Positions 57,684 to 64,000 of a stretch of 64,000 nucleotides of DNA are shown in pieces. Source of the DNA: Pectobacterium versatile. GTDB lineage: Bacteria; Pseudomonadota; Gammaproteobacteria; Enterobacterales; Enterobacteriaceae. Location: positions 372,001-436,000 of the forward strand of contig NZ_JAINZP010000001.1 in the NCBI RefSeq assembly GCF_020166435.1, read 5' to 3'. Both the position numbers and the translations under genes were made by a program. Positions within the stretch are counted from its first letter, which is position 1. Each line of letters opens with the position of its first letter. The notes beneath the pieces are model-generated. The model was given only the letters and a program-made list of their open reading frames with translations. It did not search any database and was not told the origin of the DNA.

Positions 57684-58568
57684 ATGAGCGAAAAGTTACA
57701 AAAAGTTCTGGCGCGTGCCGGACATGGCTCACGCCGCGAAATTGAAGGTATCATTCAGGCTGGGCGCGTCAGCGTTGACGGTAAGATTGCCACTCTGGGC
57801 GATCGCGTTGAAGTGACGAAAGCCACCAAAATACGTATCGATGGCCATGTGGTTACCGTTAAGGAAACCGAAGAGTCAGTGTGCCGCGTACTGATGTACT
57901 ATAAACCGGAAGGTGAGTTGTGCACCCGTAACGATCCTGATGGCCGCCCGACGGTATTTGACCGTCTGCCAAAAATTCAGGGCTCTCGCTGGGTTGCCGT
58001 AGGGCGTCTGGATGTCAACACTTCCGGTCTGCTGCTGTTCACGACCGACGGTGAGTTAGCCAATCGTCTGATGCATCCTAGCCACGAAGTTGAGCGCGAA
58101 TATGCCGTGCGTGTCTTCGGTGTTGTTGACGACGAAAAGATCAAACAACTGAGTAAAGGTGTACAGCTGGAAGACGGCCCTGCATCATTCCGCACTATCC
58201 GCTATCAGGGCGGTGAAGGTCTGAATCAGTGGTATAACGTGACGCTGACAGAAGGGCGTAACCGCGAAGTTCGTCGTCTGTGGGAAGCGGTTGGCGTGCA
58301 GGTTAGTCGCTTGATTCGCGTGCGCTACGGCGACATTACCTTGCCGAAAGGCATTCCACGCGGTGGCTGGGCAGAAATGCCGCTGGAACAGCTGAATTAT
58401 CTGCGTGAGTTAGTGCAACTTCCGGTAGAAACCGTGTCGAAACTGCCAGTTGAGCGTGAACGCCGTCGGGTGAAAGCGAACCAGATCCGCCGTGCGGTAA
58501 AACGCCACAGCCAGATCAACAGTGCTCCGGCGCGCCGTACCTCGCCAAAACCGAAGCGCAACGGTTAA
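57684..58568 (+). CDS. rluB: 23S rRNA pseudouridine(2605) synthase RluB
   Basis: The 294-residue protein has an N-terminal S4 RNA-binding domain ([20 protein letters not shown]) and the RsuA-type catalytic domain with the active Asp in [14 protein letters not shown], followed by a basic tail ([22 protein letters not shown]). It isomerises U2605 in 23S rRNA. ATG 57684 has AGAGG upstream; the open frame from 57639 is unlikely to start earlier. Confidence 0.95.
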   Translation: MSEKLQKVLARAGHGSRREIEGIIQAGRVSVDGKIATLGDRVEVTKATKIRIDGHVVTVKETEESVCRVLMYYKPEGELCTRNDPDGRPTVFDRLPKIQGSRWVAVGRLDVNTSGLLLFTTDGELANRLMHPSHEVEREYAVRVFGVVDDEKIKQLSKGVQLEDGPASFRTIRYQGGEGLNQWYNVTLTEGRNREVRRLWEAVGVQVSRLIRVRYGDITLPKGIPRGGWAEMPLEQLNYLRELVQLPVETVSKLPVERERRRVKANQIRRAVKRHSQINSAPARRTSPKPKRNG

Positions 58569-58588
58569 TATCGTTATTCCTACGCTTC

Positions 58589-58615
58589 ACGGGCAGCTTT
58601 CGCTGCCCGTTTTCA
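58589..58615. terminator. Terminator between rluB and btuR
   Basis: ACGGGCAGC (58589-58597) and GCTGCCCGT (58602-58610) form a nine-base stem followed by TTTCATTT. Confidence 0.88.
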
Positions 58616-58648
58616 TTTCGCTTTGCTATCAGCAGTGAAAGTTAACAA

Positions 58649-59239
58649 CTACCAGTCAATGCCTTGCTGCGCCTGAATCCCGTTATCAAACGCATGTTTT
58701 ACCGGACGCATTTCCGTCACGGTATCGGCCATTTCTAGCAAATCCCGATGGCAACCTCGGCCGGTAATAATGACCGTCTGCCCAGCAGGACGATGTTTTA
58801 ATGCAGTGACAATGTCACTTAAATCCAAGTAATCATAGCTAATCATATACGTCAGTTCGTCCAACACGACGATATCGAGTTGTGGATCGGCCAACATGCG
58901 TTTGCCATGTTGCCAGACGTGCTGTGCCGCTTCGGTATCCGTCTGGCGATTCTGTGTATCCCAGGTAAAGCCCGTCGCCATGACCTGAAATTCCACGCCG
59001 TGCTGTTGCAGCAAATTCTTCTCACCGTTCGGCCATTCGCCTTTAATAAACTGGATCACGCCTGCCCGTAATCCGTGGCCTATCGCTCGCGTGACGGTAC
59101 CAAACGCCGCTGTGGTTTTTCCTTTCCCGTTACCGGTGAAGACGATCAGGATACCGCGCGTTTCATTCGCGGCGGCAATACGGGCGTCGACCTTTTCTTT
59201 CAGGCGCTGTTGGCGTTGCTGGTGGCGTTCATCGCTCAT
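58649..59239 (-). CDS. btuR: Corrinoid adenosyltransferase (BtuR/CobO)
   Basis: The 196-residue protein has a P-loop in GNGKGKTTAAFG, the QFIKGEWPNGEK segment, and the terminal QGIDW. It adenosylates cobalamin or cobinamide for vitamin B12 recycling. It is followed on the same strand, in the order transcribed, by nothing until rluB on the other strand; yciK lies 17 bases upstream and probably shares a transcript. Confidence 0.95.
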   Translation of the reverse strand: MSDERHQQRQQRLKEKVDARIAAANETRGILIVFTGNGKGKTTAAFGTVTRAIGHGLRAGVIQFIKGEWPNGEKNLLQQHGVEFQVMATGFTWDTQNRQTDTEAAQHVWQHGKRMLADPQLDIVVLDELTYMISYDYLDLSDIVTALKHRPAGQTVIITGRGCHRDLLEMADTVTEMRPVKHAFDNGIQAQQGIDW

Positions 59240-59256
59240 CGTGTGGCTCTTCTCTA

Positions 59257-60018
59257 TTATTCGGCTGGACCGGCTTTTCTGCCCGGCTGTGCGTCAAAAC
59301 TCATCCCCGTCTTGCGGCGACTGTCATCGCCCATCAGGTAGAGATACAGTGGCATAATATCTGCTGGTGTTTTCAGTCTCATCGGATCTTCATTGGGAAA
59401 GGCCGATGCACGCATTCCCGTACGTGTTCCACCGGGATTAATACAGTTCACTCGCAGATTTTGTGAACGGTATTCTTCGGCCAGCACTTGCATCAGGCCT
59501 TCAGTCGCGAACTTGGAGACGGAATAGGCTCCCCAGCCGGCACGACCTTCGCGGCCCACGCTGGAACTAGTGAAAACCAGAGAAGAGCACGGCGATTTCA
59601 ATAACAGAGGCAGCAGCGCCTGCGTCAGCATAAAGGTTGCGTTGACGTTGACCTGCATAACCTGATGCCAGATCTCCGGCGTTTGCTGTGTGATAGGGGC
59701 GATTTCCCCAAGTAATCCGGCGTTGTGAAGAACGCCATCTAGGTGCGGCACAACCTGCGCCAGTTCGTCAGCCAGTTGAAAGCACTGTGCGGAGGATAAA
59801 GCCAGCATATCGCAAACAACAACGTGCGCTGGTGTGCCGTTATCCTGTTCGATCTGCTGTTTAACCGACTGAAGTTTACTTTCTGTCCGTCCGAATAAGA
59901 TGACGTGTGCGCCGTAGCGGGCGTAGGTCAGCGCAGCTTCCCGACCAATGCCGTCGCCCGCACCGGTGACCAGAATGATGCGGTTTTGCAGTAAATCGAT
60001 TTTAGGTTGGTAATGCAC
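59257..60018 (-). CDS. yciK: YciK family short-chain dehydrogenase
   Basis: The 253-residue SDR protein has the NAD(P) motif TGAGDGIGREAAL and the catalytic Ser and Tyr-x-x-x-Lys in FTSSSVGREGRAGWGAYSVS and SK. E. coli YciK (252 residues) has the same neighbours. Its substrate is not known. Confidence 0.94.
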   Translation of the reverse strand: MHYQPKIDLLQNRIILVTGAGDGIGREAALTYARYGAHVILFGRTESKLQSVKQQIEQDNGTPAHVVVCDMLALSSAQCFQLADELAQVVPHLDGVLHNAGLLGEIAPITQQTPEIWHQVMQVNVNATFMLTQALLPLLLKSPCSSLVFTSSSVGREGRAGWGAYSVSKFATEGLMQVLAEEYRSQNLRVNCINPGGTRTGMRASAFPNEDPMRLKTPADIMPLYLYLMGDDSRRKTGMSFDAQPGRKAGPAE

Positions 60019-60374
60019 AATGAATTCCTCTTGCCGTGGCGCAGAACAGCCACGCTTCAGATAATAGACCTGCCATCGCGTGTCGGCACGACGATATGCG
60101 TTAGTCGTGCCGATCGGAACGTCAGATAACGGCGCATCCGGGCTGGGTGAATGGGGGTGTTATGCCTCAAATGTCGTATGTTTTCAATGAGACTGCCTCT
60201 ATTTATCCCTGTGCTGTTGTAAAAAGCAGCATTAGGCGTAAAAACCGCAGGAATAACATCGCCATATTGCGTGCCATCAGTTAGGTTATAGGAAGGGAAT
60301 GGCGCTCGACGTCAACGCCATGGTTGGTGAGTAAACCAACATTAATTAATACGCAGTCAATGAGGACGGTGTTT
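60019..60374. other. Divergent yciK-sohB intergenic region
   Basis: About 350 bases carry the promoters of the two divergent genes. I see no separate gene; the short frames here do not have ribosome sites. Confidence 0.4.
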
Positions 60375-61421
60375 GTGGAATTACTTTCTCTGTACGGTTT
60401 ATTCCTGGCTAAGGTACTCACCATCGTGGTGGCTATTGGTGCGTTAGTCGTTCTGGCATTCGGGATGACGCAGCGTAAACGCCCACATAAAGGTGAGTTG
60501 CAGGTCACGAATCTAGGTGAACAATATCAGGAAATGCAGCGCGAAATGCAGACTGCCTGTATGAGCGACACCGAGCGTAAGCTGTTATCTAAACAAGAAA
60601 AGAAGAAAGAAAAAGAAACCGCGAAGCAAGATAAACAACGCGCCAAACGTGGCGAAGAGAAAAGTGTTAAGCCATGCCTGTACGTGCTCGATTTCAACGG
60701 CAGTATGGATGCGGGCGAAGTTAGCTCGCTACGTGAAGAGATCTCTGCCGTACTTGCTGTAGCAAAACCGCAAGACGAAGTGTTGCTACGTCTTGAAAGT
60801 CCCGGCGGTGTGGTTCACGGCTATGGACTGGCAGCCTCGCAGTTACAGCGTCTGCGTCAGGGCGGTGTGCGGTTGACGGTTTCGGTGGATAAAGTCGCTG
60901 CCAGCGGCGGATATATGATGGCCTGCGTGGCTGACCGCATCGTAGCGGCACCCTTTTCGATTGTGGGATCTATTGGCGTCGTAGCGCAAATTCCCAATTT
61001 CCACCGTTTGCTGAAAAACAAAGATATTGATGTTGAATTGCACACTGCCGGTGAATTCAAGCGTACGCTGACGCTGTTTGGTGAGAACACTGAACAAGGT
61101 CGTGAGAAATTCCGCGAAGATCTGAATGTCACTCACACGCTGTTTAAGGATTTTGTGCAGCAGATGCGCCCCTCTCTAGATATTGATTCGGTGGCGACGG
61201 GGGAGCACTGGTTTGGCACTCAAGCGAAAGATCTGGGGTTGGTTGATGCTATCGGCACCAGTGACGATCTGCTGATTGAGGAAATGGCTAGCCATGAAGT
61301 ATTAAGTGTTCGCTATACGCGACGTAAACGTCTGCTGGATCGTCTGACGGGCAGCGCAGGCGATACTGCAGAACGATTGATGCTGCGTTGGTGGCAACGT
61401 GGTTCGAAGCCCCTGCTGTAA
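60375..61421 (+). CDS. sohB: Inner-membrane peptidase SohB (S49 family)
   Basis: The 348-residue protein has an N-terminal membrane segment (FLAKVLTIVVAIGALVVLAF), a charged coiled-coil linker, and an S49 domain with Ser in VDKVAASGGYMMACVADR and Lys in ELHTAGEFKRTLTLFG. It is a signal-peptide-peptidase-type protease facing the periplasm. The start is GTG 60375, aligned with E. coli MELLSEYG; a GAGG site lies upstream. ATG 60360 is the alternative. Confidence 0.95.
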   Translation: MELLSLYGLFLAKVLTIVVAIGALVVLAFGMTQRKRPHKGELQVTNLGEQYQEMQREMQTACMSDTERKLLSKQEKKKEKETAKQDKQRAKRGEEKSVKPCLYVLDFNGSMDAGEVSSLREEISAVLAVAKPQDEVLLRLESPGGVVHGYGLAASQLQRLRQGGVRLTVSVDKVAASGGYMMACVADRIVAAPFSIVGSIGVVAQIPNFHRLLKNKDIDVELHTAGEFKRTLTLFGENTEQGREKFREDLNVTHTLFKDFVQQMRPSLDIDSVATGEHWFGTQAKDLGLVDAIGTSDDLLIEEMASHEVLSVRYTRRKRLLDRLTGSAGDTAERLMLRWWQRGSKPLL

Positions 61422-61449
61422 TCGATGCAATATTAAGCCGTACGTAATC

Positions 61450-61478
61450 AAATGCCCGCGAATTTGCGGGCATTTGCA
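61450..61478. terminator. Terminator between convergent sohB and yciN
   Basis: AAATGCCCGC (61450-61459) and GCGGGCATTT (61466-61475) form a ten-base stem and serve both genes; a GCATTT follows on the plus strand. Confidence 0.85.
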
Positions 61479-61479
61479 T

Positions 61480-61749
61480 TTAATCGATCAAATAATATTT
61501 TTCGGATAAAACATGCGCAAGATGCTTGAACATATTAAATACTGCGGTGCTTTTTAAGGTCGGTATTCCGTTCTCATCGAGAAAAAATTCACCGCGAAAA
61601 ACCAATACGCCGTTTTTTTGTTCTACGCTATTAGCGACCATGCCATGCAAATAATCATCGTGATGTTTAATGATGTCATTGGCTTCAATTAATAAGCTCT
61701 GGCGGTCAATAGGACGCTTTTCTTCGTTAACCTGATGTTCAGGTGACAT
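61480..61749 (-). CDS. yciN: YciN family protein
   Basis: The 89-residue protein matches E. coli YciN (83 residues) with the C-terminal [20 protein letters not shown] nearly identical. Its function is unknown. I set the start at 61749 ([18 protein letters not shown]), which has GGAGTAACAATC directly upstream. The frame open to 61794 does not have a better site. Confidence 0.95.
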   Translation of the reverse strand: MSPEHQVNEEKRPIDRQSLLIEANDIIKHHDDYLHGMVANSVEQKNGVLVFRGEFFLDENGIPTLKSTAVFNMFKHLAHVLSEKYYLID

Positions 61750-62098
61750 GATTGTTACTCCTGTACTCACCCTTGAAAAAAAGGGGTGTTGCACTATATC
61801 AATAAGGCTATTTCTAAAATCAACACGGCGATTTCAAAAGTCGCACCAAGATAAAAGGGTACTGCGATACGGTTTCAGCGTAAAGCGTAGATTATGATGC
61901 AAAGGGACTACATTTTAGGTGCTTACCTGCCGATATTCAGTGTGGCAGGAAGCGGATAAAACAGGGTTTCCATGCTAATTAGGTTGCGTGGCAGTATTTA
62001 TCAGGTAGAGTGTGGGATTTTGCGCAGTCAGTAGAATCCGCTCTGAATGCCCCGAAAAATATCTGATTTTCAGAAGAATTCAGCAGGTAATAGTACAT
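61750..62098. other. Divergent yciN-topA intergenic region
   Basis: This 349-base gap should hold the multiple topA promoters known in enterobacteria. I see no gene in it; there are many AT-rich tracts but I did not assign individual promoters. Confidence 0.45.
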
Positions 62099-64000
62099 AT
62101 GGGTAAAGCTCTCGTTATCGTCGAGTCCCCGGCAAAAGCCAAAACTATCAATAAGTATTTGGGCAATGACTACGTGGTGAAATCCAGCGTCGGTCATGTG
62201 CGCGATTTGCCGACGAGTGGCTCAGTCAGTAAAAAGAGCGCGGACTCAACGACGAAAGATAAAACGAAAAAAGTCAAAAAAGATGAGAAATCAGCGCTGG
62301 TTAATCGTATGGGCGTCGACCCTTATCATGGCTGGAAAGCCAACTACGAAATCCTGCCGGGTAAGGAGAAGGTTGTCTCCGAATTAAAAACGCTGGCGGA
62401 AAATGCTGACCACATCTATCTCGCAACCGACCTTGACCGCGAAGGGGAAGCCATTGCTTGGCACCTGCGGGAAATCATTGGAGGTGACGATCGGCGTTTC
62501 AGCCGCGTGGTGTTTAACGAAATCACGAAAAATGCCATTAAACAGGCGTTTGAAAAACCAGACACGTTGAATATTGACCGCGTGAATGCCCAGCAGGCGC
62601 GTCGATTTATGGATCGCGTGGTGGGTTACATGGTTTCTCCACTGCTGTGGAAAAAAATCGCCCGTGGCCTGTCCGCTGGGCGCGTGCAGTCGGTCGCAGT
62701 GCGTCTGATTGTCGATCGCGAGCGTGAAATCAAAGCGTTCGTGCCTGAAGAATATTGGGAACTGCACGCTGATTTGCTGGCAGGCAGCGATATTCAACTG
62801 CAAATGCAGGTGACGCACCACAACGGCAAACCGTTTAAACCGGTTAATAAAGAACAAACGCATGCGGCGGTCAGTCTGCTTGAGAACGCGCGCTATGTGG
62901 TTGCCGATCGTGAAGATAAACCGACCAGCAGCAAACCGGGCGCGCCGTTCATCACCTCCACGCTGCAACAGGCAGCCAGTACGCGTCTTGGCTTCGGCGT
63001 GAAAAAGACCATGATGATGGCGCAGCGTCTGTATGAAGCGGGCTACATTACCTACATGCGTACCGACTCAACAAACCTCAGTCAGGATGCCTTGACGATG
63101 GTGCGTGGTTATATCGGCGAAGAATTCGGTAAGCGCTATCTGCCGGAATCAGCGAACCTTTACAGCAGCAAAGAAAACTCGCAGGAAGCGCACGAAGCGA
63201 TTCGTCCTTCCGATGTTGGCGTGCTGGCCGACAGCTTGAAAGATATGGAAGCCGATGCACAGAAGCTGTATCAGCTGATCTGGCGTCAGTTCGTCGCCTG
63301 CCAAATGACACCAGCGCAATACGATTCCACCACGCTAATCGTGGAAGCTGCCGATTATCAGCTGCGTGCCAAAGGCCGTACGCTGCGTTTCGATGGTTGG
63401 ACGAAAGTCATGCCTGCGTTGCGTAAAAATGATGAAGATCGCACGTTGCCGACCGTGGCAGTGGGCGAAGTGCTGTCGCTGCAAAAACTGCTGCCAGGGC
63501 AACACTTCACTAAACCACCTGCACGTTACAGCGATGCCTCTCTGGTTAAAGAGCTGGAAAAACGCGGAATTGGTCGTCCGTCTACCTACGCGTCTATTAT
63601 TTCAACCATTCAGGATCGCGGCTATGTTCGAGTGGAGAACCGCCGTTTCTATGCCGAGAAAATGGGTGAAATCGTTACCGATCGACTGGAAGAAAACTTC
63701 CGCGAACTGATGAATTACGATTTCACCGCACGGATGGAAAGCCGCCTCGATCAGGTCGCCAATAATCAGGCGGAATGGAAAGCGGTCTTGGATGAGTTCT
63801 TTAACGAATTTAGCCAGCAGTTGGAAAAGGCAGAACAGGATCCTGAAGAAGGCGGTATGCGCCCGAATGCGATGGTATTAACTAGCATTGATTGCCCAAC
63901 CTGCTCTCGTCAAATGGGTATCCGTACTGCCAGTACCGGCGTATTTCTGGGCTGTTCCGGTTATGCACTGCCGCCGAAAGAGCGCTGTAAAACTACGATC
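62099..64000 (+). CDS. topA: DNA topoisomerase I (partial, runs off the window)
   Basis: The first 634 codons are present. The Toprim domain begins at once ([22 protein letters not shown]), with [11 protein letters not shown] as its acidic motif. The active-site Tyr is residue 319 in [13 protein letters not shown] by codon count, the same number as in E. coli. The end of the window lies in the first C-terminal zinc-binding repeat ([11 protein letters not shown]...LGCSGY). The enzyme relaxes negative supercoils. No ribosome site stands out (CAGCAGGTAATAGTACAT). The missing part should be about 230 codons. Confidence 0.97.
   Translation, partial: MGKALVIVESPAKAKTINKYLGNDYVVKSSVGHVRDLPTSGSVSKKSADSTTKDKTKKVKKDEKSALVNRMGVDPYHGWKANYEILPGKEKVVSELKTLAENADHIYLATDLDREGEAIAWHLREIIGGDDRRFSRVVFNEITKNAIKQAFEKPDTLNIDRVNAQQARRFMDRVVGYMVSPLLWKKIARGLSAGRVQSVAVRLIVDREREIKAFVPEEYWELHADLLAGSDIQLQMQVTHHNGKPFKPVNKEQTHAAVSLLENARYVVADREDKPTSSKPGAPFITSTLQQAASTRLGFGVKKTMMMAQRLYEAGYITYMRTDSTNLSQDALTMVRGYIGEEFGKRYLPESANLYSSKENSQEAHEAIRPSDVGVLADSLKDMEADAQKLYQLIWRQFVACQMTPAQYDSTTLIVEAADYQLRAKGRTLRFDGWTKVMPALRKNDEDRTLPTVAVGEVLSLQKLLPGQHFTKPPARYSDASLVKELEKRGIGRPSTYASIISTIQDRGYVRVENRRFYAEKMGEIVTDRLEENFRELMNYDFTARMESRLDQVANNQAEWKAVLDEFFNEFSQQLEKAEQDPEEGGMRPNAMVLTSIDCPTCSRQMGIRTASTGVFLGCSGYALPPKERCKTTI

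Overview
The window is chromosomal DNA from a plant-associated soft-rot enterobacterium, most likely Pectobacterium. This rests on near-E. coli-like proteins in E. coli-like order (rnb, fabI, sapABCDF, pspF/pspABC, ycjXF, tyrR, tpx, mpaA/mppA, zntB, fnrS, ttcA, yciY, ompW, the trp operon, rnm, yciO, rluB, btuR, yciK, sohB, yciN, topA), mixed with genes typical of pectin and cellulose degraders (a secreted GH5-CBM endoglucanase of the CelV type and a KdgM-family oligogalacturonate porin). Two ERIC elements and a separate trpG/trpD also fit. The genus is my inference from memory; no database was searched.

Layout. 0-9.3 kb: araD, cstA, an aldo/keto reductase, rnb (RNase II) and an FdhF/YdeP-family molybdopterin oxidoreductase. 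9.5-21.4 kb: an accessory block relative to the E. coli rnb-fabI interval. It holds a LysR regulator, a LacI-type regulator divergent from an MFS transporter and GH31 glycosidase pair, a 958-residue three-domain flavoprotein (OYE + FMN_bind + FAD_binding_2, fumarate-reductase type) with its own ApbE flavin transferase, and an AT-rich decayed gene for a tandem-repeat, propeller-like protein. 21.7-28.1 kb: fabI and the sap transporter operon. 28.3-30.2 kb: a RyhB small RNA with a Fur box, and celV. 30.2-36.8 kb: pspF, the sigma-54-driven pspABC, ycjX-ycjF, and a broken M20 peptidase. 36.9-44.4 kb: tyrR, tpx, mpaA, mppA, zntB, the FnrS small RNA, a proline-rich small ORF, and ttcA. 44.4-46.9 kb: a scarred interval with an IS3-family right end, an AT-rich orphan gene with an A8 tract, yciY, and gene-free decayed DNA ending in a heptanucleotide repeat beside a perfect FNR box. 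46.9-48.5 kb: ompW and a KdgM-type porin. 48.9-55.8 kb: the complete trp operon with leader peptide, attenuator and TrpR operator. 55.8-64 kb: rnm, yciO, rluB, btuR, yciK, sohB, yciN and the first three quarters of topA, which runs off the window.

Themes. Several elements point to oxygen and iron control: FnrS with its FNR box, a perfect FNR box before ompW, RyhB with a Fur box, the FdhF/YdeP oxidoreductase, and the flavin-based fumarate-reductase-like enzyme. Two stress systems against envelope damage and host peptides, sap and psp, sit side by side as in E. coli, but with ryhB and a secreted cellulase lodged between them. I saw no rRNA, tRNA, CRISPR array, prophage or complete insertion sequence. 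The least familiar material is the six-module repeat pseudogene, the orphan AT-rich gene at 45.1-45.5 kb, and the 58-residue proline-rich ORF.
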